Below, piece after piece: positions 1 to 7,455 of a stretch of DNA of 35,915 nucleotides. The stretch is from Thermoplasmata archaeon (GTDB lineage: Archaea > Thermoplasmatota > Thermoplasmata > Thermoplasmatales > Thermoplasmataceae). The stretch spans positions 1 to 35,915 of the forward strand of contig JAKAFX010000009.1 in NCBI GenBank assembly GCA_021817735.1, given 5' to 3'. The position numbers and the translations under genes are program-made. The notes below the pieces were generated by a model, which worked only from the letters and a program-made list of their open reading frames with translations, was not told the DNA's origin and did no database searches. Position 1 is the first letter of the stretch. The number at the start of each line of letters is the position of its first letter.

Positions 1-1918
1 TCATGATGATGACGTTGTCAAGCATCCTGACCTGGACGGGGATGACATTGGCAAGTTTCTCGAAGGTGTCAGTCCTTCCGAGGTTTATTGATGAGAGATT
101 GCACACGACGAGATCTCCTGACCGGTACCGGCGGGTGATGGTGTCGTTCTCCATAGTCTCCGAAATCCTGGTGGTTGGAGACTGGTTCTGGCAGATCTCT
201 GTGCACAAGTTCGAAGAATAAATCACGCCAGCGTGACCGTTTGGGTTAGCGCGGTTGACCGTATCCCTGTTGAAGATGAACGGGCCCCCTGTCTCATACA
301 GGCTCTTGAGGACAAGTCCCATGAGTTCGAGCGAATCCACCTCCTTCTTCTCGATCTCCGGATCCTGGACACATTCCCTGTATCTTCTCGTGAACTCCTC
401 TCCCCAGTAATCTTCAAGGGACCAGCCCTTCCTGATCCTCACCTCGTTGGGATCGAACAGGTACCAGGTTTCGCCCTTCTCCATGGTCTCGTAGAATACA
501 TCCGGGACGCATATTCCAGGGAATATGTCGTGTGCCTTTCTCCGCTCGTCACCATTGTTGGTTTTCAGGTCTAGAAAATCAAGGATGTCCCTGTGCCATA
601 TGTCCAGCCATATACTTGCTGCACCTGCTCTCTGCCCAAGCTGGTTCACTGAGACCGCTGTGTCATTGAACAGCCTTACCCAGGGTACTATTCCGCTGCC
701 GGCCCCCTTGTAGCCCCTGATGGTGCTCCCAAGAGCCCTGAGCTTGCCGATGTAAACCCCCATCCCTCCGCCATTCTGTGATACCTTTGCGAAGGTGGTG
801 AGACCGTCAAATATCCCCTGCAGTGAGTCTTCAGGTGTGTCGATGAAGCATGAGCTGAGCTGGCCGCCCGGCTTCCTTGCGTTTGCAAAGGTTGGAGTTG
901 CCATGGTGATCATAAGGTTTGAGAGGACATCGTAGAATTTCCTGGCCCAAGACATTCTCTCCTCCGGCTTCTCCGCAAGGGCCAGATAGGCTGCAATTCC
1001 CATGAAGACTTCCTGCGGTAGCTCCATGACCTCGTTATCCTTGCCCCTTATTGCGTACCTGTCGCTGAGGTGCTTCAGGCCAGGATAATTCATGAGAAGA
1101 TCCCTTTCAGGCTTGATGTATGAACCCAATTCCTCCAAAGCATCAGGAGTATATGCTTCCAGCAAGGCTCTGTCCATTCGTCCGATTTCCACCAGTTCTT
1201 TCACCAGGTTATGATAACTCCCGTAATCGCTGCCAGAATACCCCCTGGACTTACCTGCTTCCTGGTACAGGTCATGTAGCAGAAGCCTGGCCGCGGCATA
1301 TGTCCAATTCGGTTGCCTTGTTGACGTCTTCTCATTGGCCACTCTGATCAGTGTTTCCTGTATGGCCCTGGTGGATATTCCCTCATAGAAATGAAGTTGT
1401 GAATCAAGCTCCAGCTCAACAGGATCTATCCCGTCCAGGTTCTGGCAAGCCTTCTCCACTACCTTCCTGATCTTGGTAACGTCAATGGGGACACGCTGGC
1501 CGTGCCTGTTCGTGACTGTTGATGGCCTTAGCCTGAGCTCAATGGGAGGTTTCTCTTCCATGACGTATTTCTGGCTACCAGCCCCAGATGACTGAAAAGT
1601 CTCTTCTATGCGCTTCTTCTCTTCCCTGATCCTCTTCCGGTTATCCCTGTAGAGTATGTATGCCTCTGCTACGTCGGTAAAGCTCTTCCCCCTCAGTGTT
1701 TCATTCATGAGGGTATCTATAACGAGGTCCTGGACCTGCTCAACCGTAGGTCTTGCCCCAATCTCTTCTAACTTTCTTGTACATATGTCAGAGATCTGTT
1801 CCGCGTCCTCGAGGTTGCCATTCTTCACGGCAAGCATTGCCTTGAAAATTGCCTCTGTGATTTTCCTTTTCTGGAAGGGTACTACCTTCCCGTTTCGCTT
1901 TGTTATTTCTCTGATCAT
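1..1918 (-). CDS. nrdA: Class I ribonucleoside-diphosphate reductase, large (alpha/R1) subunit, 3' end cut by window edge
   Basis: This catalytic subunit reduces ribonucleotides to deoxyribonucleotides by radical chemistry, in the cytoplasm. About 639 codons are visible and the frame runs open off the left edge, which is why the ORF track omits it. An ATP-cone (REITKRNGKVVPFQKRKI) occupies about residues 1-95. It is followed by the R1 N-terminal region (RLRPSTVTNRHGQRVPIDV, about 130-230) and the barrel. The active-site cysteines are visible: GGQLSSCFID (E. coli C225 position), SSNLCTEI (C439 with the general-base Glu) and LVVCNLSSINLG (C462). The C-terminal part with the Tyr pair and the re-reducing Cys pair lies outside the window. 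The start is ATG at 1918, with a strong GGAGGT Shine-Dalgarno and a stop codon in frame just upstream. This differs from most genes here, which look leaderless, and implies translation as a downstream cistron of the 1922-2056 ORF. Family assignment is very secure. Confidence 0.95.
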   Translation of the reverse strand, partial: MIREITKRNGKVVPFQKRKITEAIFKAMLAVKNGNLEDAEQISDICTRKLEEIGARPTVEQVQDLVIDTLMNETLRGKSFTDVAEAYILYRDNRKRIREEKKRIEETFQSSGAGSQKYVMEEKPPIELRLRPSTVTNRHGQRVPIDVTKIRKVVEKACQNLDGIDPVELELDSQLHFYEGISTRAIQETLIRVANEKTSTRQPNWTYAAARLLLHDLYQEAGKSRGYSGSDYGSYHNLVKELVEIGRMDRALLEAYTPDALEELGSYIKPERDLLMNYPGLKHLSDRYAIRGKDNEVMELPQEVFMGIAAYLALAEKPEERMSWARKFYDVLSNLMITMATPTFANARKPGGQLSSCFIDTPEDSLQGIFDGLTTFAKVSQNGGGMGVYIGKLRALGSTIRGYKGAGSGIVPWVRLFNDTAVSVNQLGQRAGAASIWLDIWHRDILDFLDLKTNNGDERRKAHDIFPGICVPDVFYETMEKGETWYLFDPNEVRIRKGWSLEDYWGEEFTRRYRECVQDPEIEKKEVDSLELMGLVLKSLYETGGPFIFNRDTVNRANPNGHAGVIYSSNLCTEICQNQSPTTRISETMENDTITRRYRSGDLVVCNLSSINLGRTDTFEKLANVIPVQVRMLDNVIIM

Positions 1919-1921
1919 GCT

Positions 1922-2056
1922 TTATAACCTCCAGGGGAGCGTAACCCCTCTATCTTGTGCATCGATGATTATGGTTTTTTGAACCAGGGTTTGAGTTGTT
2001 GCGTTTCTTACATGGTAAAAATCATGGTAACAATCATGGTAAAAGAATTTGATCAT
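1922..2056 (-). CDS. Possible 44-residue small protein between nrdB and nrdA, with phased YHD repeats
   Basis: Not in the ORF track. The reading frame begins with ATG at 2056 and ends with TAA at 1924-1922, 3 nt before the nrdA ATG and within its GGAGGT ribosome-binding region. The peptide starts MIKFFYHDCYHDFYHVRNAT and ends VTLPWRL. The YHD units come from a 12-bp DNA repeat that is exactly in codon phase. A TATA-like ATTAAATATC lies about 25 nt upstream of the ATG, matching the leaderless spacing seen at neighbouring genes. I do not recognise the peptide. Its Tyr, His, Asp and Cys content is unusual, and it could be a leader peptide, a small metal-binding protein or a chance frame over a regulatory repeat. 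The coding potential is inferred and unproven. Confidence 0.4.
   Translation of the reverse strand: MIKFFYHDCYHDFYHVRNATTQTLVQKTIIIDAQDRGVTLPWRL
2011..2042. repeat. Three direct repeats CATGGTAA at exact 12-bp spacing upstream of nrdA
   Basis: CATGGTAA occurs at 2011, 2023 and 2035; on the minus strand it reads TTACCATG. The array sits in the nrdB-nrdA spacer, downstream of the likely TATA box. It may be an operator array, or simply the coding repeat of the small ORF that covers it. Confidence 0.8.
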
Positions 2057-2075
2057 GAGAAGTAACAATTCATTC

Positions 2076-2099
2076 AGATATTTAATCTATATTTTTAGT
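2076..2099 (-). promoter_or_regulatory. AT-rich promoter of the small ORF-nrdA transcript
   Basis: On the minus strand this stretch reads AAAAATATAG followed by ATTAAATATC, two overlapping TATA-like elements. The second is centred about 25 nt before the ATG at 2056. It suggests nrdA has its own promoter separate from that of nrdB. Confidence 0.45.
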
Positions 2100-2172
2100 A
2101 ATTGTTAACAAATAGATAATCGAAAACAACAAAACGGAGTATGCAGTCGATGCTCAGAAGGGGGAAGATAAC

Positions 2173-3177
2173 TTATCTCTTGACTTCAGTGAACGTGTCA
2201 AACCAGGGTATTGGGCTCATTGTGATCCCTGGGAACACCATGTCAAACCCGCAGGTCTTGCCAATTCTGTTGCATAGGGATTGCGAAAACCTGGTAATCA
2301 TCACCTCAGATAGACCTGGGATCATGGCCTCGGATACATAGTGTATGAAATCGGTCTCTATCTTTACAAGTTCCCTGATCAGTTCAACAGAATCCTTTCT
2401 TATATCCGGAGTTGCAAGGAGAGGATTTTCTACTGCGAGCGTCTTTATCAGGATCTGGAGAAATTCAGCCTGCATGAGGAGATCTCTCTGGACATACTTC
2501 AGGGCGTTGGATGTGCCAACTACCTTGGAGTGCCGTGCCAAGGCATAAATTACGGTGAATTCAGTTGGTATTATGGCGCCGGCTATTACGGATGATGTTA
2601 AGATATTCCTATGGAGTTCCACAATTTGCTGATCCTTCTGAAATTTCTTGAGTTGCTCGACATAGAGCATGCTCTTCTGCTTGATCTGATCGACTGTCCT
2701 CCACGACTCCAGAACAGCCTCTCTGCGGCTCTCAGGGACTGCACTGTTTATGATGTGGGAATATGTGTCGCAGTGCTCTGTCAACTGGTATTCCATGGCG
2801 GATAACACTGCCAGCAGATCCGGAGAAGAAATGTAAGGCCCAATTTCATGAATGTTTGACTGAAGAATGCTCTCAAGGATCAATCCAGAAAGGATGGTCC
2901 GTTCGTAAGTCTTCCTCTCCACATCCGAAAGAGATGCATAATCCTTGTTCTCCTTGGTTAGATTGAACTGCTGCGGATTATAGAAATTCCCCCCCATTTT
3001 CCTGTAATAATCCATCGCCCAGGGGTATCTTGCGAATGAGAAACTGAGTATTCCCGTGGAGAACCCGCCTACCAGCTTTGGTTTGGAGAGTAGTTTTTCC
3101 CCGTCAGGGTTGAAGAGTGTGACCTTAGCCAACCTGGTTCCCCGCTGAATTCCCTGTGCCCCTGTTTCTGTCATCAT
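2173..3177 (-). CDS. nrdB: Divergent ribonucleotide reductase small (beta/R2) subunit with degenerate metal site and missing C-terminal tail
   Basis: R2 proteins are ferritin-like and normally generate the radical passed to R1. This 334-residue protein has clear R2 signatures: YPWAMDYYRKMGGNFYNP with the pathway Trp at W53, LILESILQ with first-ligand-type E102, EHCDTYSHII with H135 and radical-position Y139, PTEF with E206, QRD with pathway D232, and the terminal SPIPWFD. Hand alignment to E. coli R2 shows L132 where E115 should be, and L233 and Q236 where the second ExxH (E238, H241) should be. The protein stops nine residues after the PW motif (PW at 324-325), so the roughly 30-residue R1-docking tail with Tyr356 is absent. 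The other frames past the stop do not restore a tail. It is not R2lox, whose ligands are intact. It sits directly upstream of nrdA. The family is secure but the mechanism is open. Confidence 0.88.
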   Translation of the reverse strand: MMTETGAQGIQRGTRLAKVTLFNPDGEKLLSKPKLVGGFSTGILSFSFARYPWAMDYYRKMGGNFYNPQQFNLTKENKDYASLSDVERKTYERTILSGLILESILQSNIHEIGPYISSPDLLAVLSAMEYQLTEHCDTYSHIINSAVPESRREAVLESWRTVDQIKQKSMLYVEQLKKFQKDQQIVELHRNILTSSVIAGAIIPTEFTVIYALARHSKVVGTSNALKYVQRDLLMQAEFLQILIKTLAVENPLLATPDIRKDSVELIRELVKIETDFIHYVSEAMIPGLSEVMITRFSQSLCNRIGKTCGFDMVFPGITMSPIPWFDTFTEVKR

Positions 3178-3295
3178 ATCACTTTAGTCGCAAATAGCAG
3201 TATGCGCGTGCTATGAAATCGTTTCGGGTTATTTAACTGTTGATTGAATAGCCTGCTGGAACAAGTATCCTGAAATGCATTGCCCTGCATTATGG

Positions 3296-3307
3296 ATTAA
3301 TATTATT
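3296..3307 (+). promoter_or_regulatory. TATA box of formiminotransferase-cyclodeaminase gene
   Basis: ATTAATATTATT is centred about 28 nt before the ATG at 3330. No Shine-Dalgarno is seen, consistent with a leaderless mRNA. Confidence 0.6.
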
Positions 3308-3329
3308 ACGCTACAGGGAATCCAAGGCT

Positions 3330-4847
3330 ATGAAGCTCGTGGAGTGCGTTCCCAATTTCAGCAACGGACGCGACAGAAGCGTAGTTGACAGCATAGTGCA
3401 GAGCATTGCCTCGGTCCGGCATGTCAGGATCCTTAACGTAGAGATGGATTCCAGCCACAACAGGTCAGTCATCTCATTTGCTGCTCCCCCGGAAGAAGCC
3501 CTAGAAGCTGCCTTTGCTGGCATAAAGACTGCGGCAGGCCTTATAGACATGACGAAGCACACTGGCGAGCACCCGAGGTTTGGAGCGTCGGATGTCATTC
3601 CCTTCGTCCCTCTCCCCGGCACCACGCTGGAAGAATGCATTGAACTTGCAAAAAGACTGGGGAAAAGGGTTGGAGAAGAACTGGGGATACCTGTATATCT
3701 CTATGGCGAAGCTGCCGCTATCCCTTCCAGAAGAAACCTTGAAGATATTCGAAGCAAGACTTTCCAGTTTGAACAACTTCGGGAAAGCATATCTCAACCA
3801 AAGTGGAAGCCGGATTTCGGCCCATCTGATGTTGGTACCCCCGGCGCATCCATCATAGGGGCCAGAGACTTTCTAATTGCCTACAACGTAAACCTGAATA
3901 CTTCTGACCTTGCTGTGGGGAAGAAGATTGCAAAGGCTCTGAGGGCCAAGGATGGTGGACTATCCTTTGTGAAGGCACTGGCTTTCTATCTAGAGGACAA
4001 AAAATGTGTCCAGATTTCCATGAACCTTACAAGCTACAGAAAATCTCCAATTTACAGGGCCTTTGAGTTGGTCTCACTGGAAGCTTCCCGTTACGGGCTG
4101 GTCCCCACTGAGTCGGAAATCGTGGGGTTGGTGCCAATGGATGCCCTGGAGGAAACCAGCAAGTTCTACCTGAGGTTGAACGGCTTCAGCAGTGACCAGA
4201 TCCTGGAGAACAAGCTCTCACAGAATGAAGAGGCAAGTGAAGAAGGATTCATGGAGAGGCTTGCCAGCCCTTCGCCGACTCCTGGAGGAGGCTCCGCCTC
4301 TGCGCACGTTGGAGCAATTGCTGCTGCCTTGGATTCTATGGTGGCCTCGCTAACCCAGGGAAAGAAGAAGTACCTGGAGTATCAGGAGGAGATGGCAAGG
4401 ATCACGGATAGGAGCAGGCAGATACTCTCCACCCTAGCAAGGTATTCCGATGAAGACGAGGCGGCTTTCACCGAGATGTCGGATGTATGGAAGATGCCCA
4501 AGGGAACCGAGGCAGAGATCAAGGCCAGGGAGGTTGCTATGGAAAAGGCCCTCAACCGTAACATTGCGTCTCCGTGGAATATAGCAAGGGCGTCGCTTGA
4601 GACCCTGGAACTCGCTGAGAGGCTTACCCTCCACGGGAACAAGAACGCCATTACAGATGCCGCATGTGCTTCGCTCTTCGGATTAAGTGCAGTAAAAGGT
4701 GCCTTGTTCAACGTCCTCATAAACCTGAAATCTCTAAAGGATCAGGCACGTGCGGAACAGGAAAAAATAAAGGTAAGGCTCTTCATTGAGCAAGCCCAAG
4801 CTATACACGACAGGACAATGAAAATAATAAATGGGGAGATTTGGTAA
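3330..4847 (+). CDS. Bifunctional glutamate formiminotransferase / formimidoyltetrahydrofolate cyclodeaminase
   Basis: The protein moves the formimino group of N-formimino-glutamate (from histidine breakdown) to tetrahydrofolate, then deaminates the product to methenyl-tetrahydrofolate. The N-terminal formiminotransferase region spans about residues 1-300 and opens with the diagnostic KLVECVPNFSNGRD; HTGEHPRFGASDVIPFVPL follows. The cyclodeaminase domain starts near residue 307 with ERLASPSPTPGGGSASAHVG and is mostly helical. At 505 residues it is close to the size of fused FTCD enzymes, so both activities are probably present. The gene stands alone behind its own TATA box and converges on the DUF1059 gene, only 4 nt away. 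No other hut genes are visible here, so a general role in one-carbon supply is also possible; gcvH in the same window is also linked to folate metabolism. Confidence 0.93.
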   Translation: MKLVECVPNFSNGRDRSVVDSIVQSIASVRHVRILNVEMDSSHNRSVISFAAPPEEALEAAFAGIKTAAGLIDMTKHTGEHPRFGASDVIPFVPLPGTTLEECIELAKRLGKRVGEELGIPVYLYGEAAAIPSRRNLEDIRSKTFQFEQLRESISQPKWKPDFGPSDVGTPGASIIGARDFLIAYNVNLNTSDLAVGKKIAKALRAKDGGLSFVKALAFYLEDKKCVQISMNLTSYRKSPIYRAFELVSLEASRYGLVPTESEIVGLVPMDALEETSKFYLRLNGFSSDQILENKLSQNEEASEEGFMERLASPSPTPGGGSASAHVGAIAAALDSMVASLTQGKKKYLEYQEEMARITDRSRQILSTLARYSDEDEAAFTEMSDVWKMPKGTEAEIKAREVAMEKALNRNIASPWNIARASLETLELAERLTLHGNKNAITDAACASLFGLSAVKGALFNVLINLKSLKDQARAEQEKIKVRLFIEQAQAIHDRTMKIINGEIW

Positions 4848-4851
4848 GAAC

Positions 4852-5037
4852 TCAGAATAGGGATTTCTTGATTGCCCCATCGATCTTTTTCTGGAGGTCT
4901 GGGGTTATCTCCTTGATGTCGTGAGCGGTCTTGGCGTGCTCAACGATCTTGCCCATAAGTCCTTCCTTTGTTTTCTCGGCGGCATGGAAGTCGCACTTCA
5001 TGCCAATGTCCTCGCATGCAAATTTGAATTTTGCCAT
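4852..5037 (-). CDS. DUF1059 small protein
   Basis: This 61-residue protein reads MAKFKFACEDIGMKCDFHA and continues with EGLMGKIVEHAKTAHDIKEI. The spacing of Cys, Asp and His and the HAKTAH segment are typical of the DUF1059 family, small soluble proteins of unknown function common in archaea. The conserved Cys and His residues could bind a metal, but that is inference. ATG at 5037 lies about 29 nt from a TATA-like TTAATATATTG, which fits a leaderless transcript. The gene is convergent with the FTCD gene and probably monocistronic. Confidence 0.85.
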   Translation of the reverse strand: MAKFKFACEDIGMKCDFHAAEKTKEGLMGKIVEHAKTAHDIKEITPDLQKKIDGAIKKSLF

Positions 5038-5063
5038 ATATATCTATATCTACAATTCATAAC

Positions 5064-5073
5064 AATATATTAA
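5064..5073 (-). promoter_or_regulatory. TATA box of the DUF1059 gene
   Basis: On the minus strand the box reads TTAATATATTG, about 29 nt before the ATG at 5037. Confidence 0.5.
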
Positions 5074-5140
5074 TGTTTCTTAATTTATTTAATTCTCGGG
5101 TCGGGGGCTTATGGCCAAGATTTCGTAAGATAATATGGCA

Positions 5141-6118
5141 TCAGGTTGTGCCCATCTGTCCAATGGCTTCCTTGACGGCAACCTCAACGGCTTCGTCGCT
5201 GGAGTATCGGTTCTTCCATCCTGTAGATAAAAGCTTCTCTATCCCAAGCTGAGCCACCTTGACGTCCCCTTTCCATCCGCGCCCGTCTATGCCGCCTGTG
5301 AACATGAACTCCACGTTTCGCAGTTTGAGCCCGGATGTCACGTAGTCTGCGATCTTCCTCACGGATGTCATGGAGGTGTTGCCAAGATTGTATATGTCAG
5401 TGGATCTTGATAGTGCGTTCACATGGAACATTGCTCCCACGCAGTCACTCACATGCAGGTATGACTTTCTCTGTGTTCCATCCCCAAGGATCTCGAGTTT
5501 CCTGCTATCCTTTTTCAGCTTGTTGATGAAGTCGAAGATTACACCATGGGTTGAGTTGATTCCAACAATGTTTGCGAATCTGAATATGAGACCTGTGAGG
5601 CCGTAATAGTGGGAATATGCGGAAATAAATCCCTCTGCAGACATCTTCGAGGCGCCGTATGTAGAGATTGGCATGTACGGTCCATAAGTTTCGGGGGTCG
5701 GTAGGACTGAGGCCTCTCCATACACGGTTGAACTTGATGCAAACATAATCCTTGGAATATCCCGCTTCCTCATGTACTCAAGAATGTTCATCGTCCCTTC
5801 CGAGTTGATCCTGAAGTCAGTTACGGGATCTTCAGAACCTCCACGCACGTCTGAATTTGCCGCCAGGTGTACAATTAGGTCATGTCTTGAGAGAGAATCC
5901 ATTGCTGGCTTGTCGGTGATGTCAGCCTTAATGAACCTGAAATTATGATTCTCCCTGAATTTCCTGATGAACCGGTCGTCCACGTTCCTGAGATTGTCCA
6001 GGACCGTAACCCTGTTATCATTCAACAGTAGTTCCACAGCGTTAGAGCCGATGAATCCTGCTCCACCTGTTACAAGTATATCCAGACCTGATGGCATTTG
6101 AATGTCCAATTTACTCAT
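5141..6118 (-). CDS. NAD-dependent epimerase/dehydratase, UDP-glucose 4-epimerase-like
   Basis: This is a short-chain dehydrogenase of the extended type acting on nucleotide sugars. The Rossmann NAD-binding motif GGAGFIGS is near residue 18, followed by the DNLRN segment expected after the second strand. LAANSDVRGG and ASSSTVYG are typical of the family, and the catalytic YGASK (Tyr-x-x-x-Lys) is present. The length of 325 residues is usual for GalE-like enzymes. The exact substrate cannot be read from sequence; UDP-glucose/galactose epimerisation or a dTDP/UDP-sugar variant are the options. Start ATG at 6118 has a TATA-like AGTATTAATCTG about 29 nt upstream. It may feed the glycosyltransferase cluster farther along, though they are not adjacent. 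Confidence 0.88.
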   Translation of the reverse strand: MSKLDIQMPSGLDILVTGGAGFIGSNAVELLLNDNRVTVLDNLRNVDDRFIRKFRENHNFRFIKADITDKPAMDSLSRHDLIVHLAANSDVRGGSEDPVTDFRINSEGTMNILEYMRKRDIPRIMFASSSTVYGEASVLPTPETYGPYMPISTYGASKMSAEGFISAYSHYYGLTGLIFRFANIVGINSTHGVIFDFINKLKKDSRKLEILGDGTQRKSYLHVSDCVGAMFHVNALSRSTDIYNLGNTSMTSVRKIADYVTSGLKLRNVEFMFTGGIDGRGWKGDVKVAQLGIEKLLSTGWKNRYSSDEAVEVAVKEAIGQMGTT

Positions 6119-6219
6119 GACCTGATGATAGCAGACAGATTAATACTTTCCAGAAGATTTTCCTAATAGCCGGTTCGTCTTGTGACGTCCCCTTTAGGGT
6201 AGCCTAATGACTGGGAACA

Positions 6220-7287
6220 TCACTCTGACCAGAGGCTAAGACTTACCGACTCCTTCGCCATGAATTCACCCATCAGCCTTAGACCCTCCTCAAGAATATC
6301 TGACGGGGCGGTATATCCCAGCCTGAAATGATTGTCTACTCCCATATATTCTCCAGGCATCGTTAGGACACCGGTTTTCTCGAGCAGCATGGTGCAGAAG
6401 TCCTGAGACCTGAGTCGGCTGCTGTAACCAAGGAAAACCGACGATGAGTGCATTGCCGGTTCATATCCATCAATTCCAATCCCTGAAAGGAAATCAGCAA
6501 GGATCTTCCTGTTTGCCAGGATTCTTCTTTTTGTTACTTCCGAATAGTGTTCCCTGTTCTTGAGTGCATTGGTGGCGGCAACAAGGGAGAATATGGAAAC
6601 GGCATGTGAAACCTTGTTCTTTACCTGCTGAATAACCTGGATGTTTTCTGGGTCTGCGAATATCCATCCCAGTCGCAGCGAGGAGAGCCCATAAAATTTC
6701 GTGAGAGTGTTGGAGCAGATCATATTCTGTTCTCCCTGGAAGATTGTCCTTACCCTGTCCATGGATACAAAGTCGCTGTATGTCTCCGAAACATACTTGT
6801 AGATCCCCGGCCGGTCCAGGATTACCTCGTTCAAGGCACCCTGGTCCCTCAGGGTTCCGGATGGGTTATTGGGTGAGGTCAGCATCACACCGTCCCCGTT
6901 TCTTGTTCTTGTTCGTACTTCTTCCACGGGAGCTTGGATTACACCAATTCCAAGAGAACTGGGGACATCGATGAACGGTTCGTATTCTGGAACAGGTACA
7001 AACAAGCTCCCACATCTGCTCCCGAGGAACCACGAGGCCAGCAGTATTGCTTCGGTGCCTCCGTTCACTGCGATGATATTTTCCTCCCTCAACCCGTACA
7101 TGCCTGCTAGGGTCTTGGAGAACTGGACCATTGCATCCCCGTAATCGAAGGAATCCGCATGATCGTGAAGCAGTGCAGCTAACTCATCGGTGTGTGGAGG
7201 TTGCATCCCGCTTGAGGCCAGGTCATATTTAGTCGCAGGAAGCCTAGTATCCAGCCACCTGAACATTTTCATCTCTCCAACCTTCAT
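6220..7287 (-). CDS. PLP-dependent class I/II aminotransferase, histidinol-phosphate aminotransferase-like
   Basis: A fold-type I PLP aminotransferase of 355 residues. NGGTEAILLASWFLGS forms the cofactor phosphate region, LTSPNNPSGTL is the conserved Asn-Pro motif, ETYSDFV holds the Asp/Tyr ring-contact region, and SNTLTKFYGLSSLRLGW contains the Schiff-base lysine followed by the phosphate-binding Arg. Its size and layout resemble HisC/CobD-type enzymes rather than aspartate aminotransferase. No his genes are adjacent, so the substrate is not assigned. ATG at 7287 lies 26 nt from the TATA box GGTTTATAGCCC, indicating a leaderless mRNA and supporting this start. It lies about 100 bp upstream of the epimerase, which has its own TATA box, so co-transcription is not required. 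Confidence 0.87.
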   Translation of the reverse strand: MKVGEMKMFRWLDTRLPATKYDLASSGMQPPHTDELAALLHDHADSFDYGDAMVQFSKTLAGMYGLREENIIAVNGGTEAILLASWFLGSRCGSLFVPVPEYEPFIDVPSSLGIGVIQAPVEEVRTRTRNGDGVMLTSPNNPSGTLRDQGALNEVILDRPGIYKYVSETYSDFVSMDRVRTIFQGEQNMICSNTLTKFYGLSSLRLGWIFADPENIQVIQQVKNKVSHAVSIFSLVAATNALKNREHYSEVTKRRILANRKILADFLSGIGIDGYEPAMHSSSVFLGYSSRLRSQDFCTMLLEKTGVLTMPGEYMGVDNHFRLGYTAPSDILEEGLRLMGEFMAKESVSLSLWSE

Positions 7288-7307
7288 GATGCAAGATCAT
7301 GCAGTGG

Positions 7308-7317
7308 GCTATAAACC
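7308..7317 (-). promoter_or_regulatory. TATA box of aminotransferase gene
   Basis: On the minus strand it reads GGTTTATAGC and is centred 26 nt from the ATG at 7287. Confidence 0.6.
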
Positions 7318-7425
7318 ATGGAGGTTTTCCCTGATCAAGAGAGTGTGCTGACTGGAATTCGGAAATTCAGGTATGCAACAAGCAACCCGGATATCCTGGG
7401 TGCTTTCCGGGAAGGGTTGCTCAAT

Positions 7426-7433
7426 CTTATAAT
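7426..7433 (+). promoter_or_regulatory. TATA box of the M13 peptidase gene
   Basis: CTTATAAT is centred 26 nt before the ATG at 7456. This favours that ATG over the GTG at 7450 as the start. Confidence 0.6.
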
Positions 7434-7455
7434 GGAATGTCTCAATTGAGTGCTC

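Noticed and set aside
2173-3177. R2lox (ligand-binding oxidase) identity for NrdB
   Set aside because: R2lox keeps all six ligands. This protein lacks three, lies next to nrdA, and has the R2 PW signature at its end.
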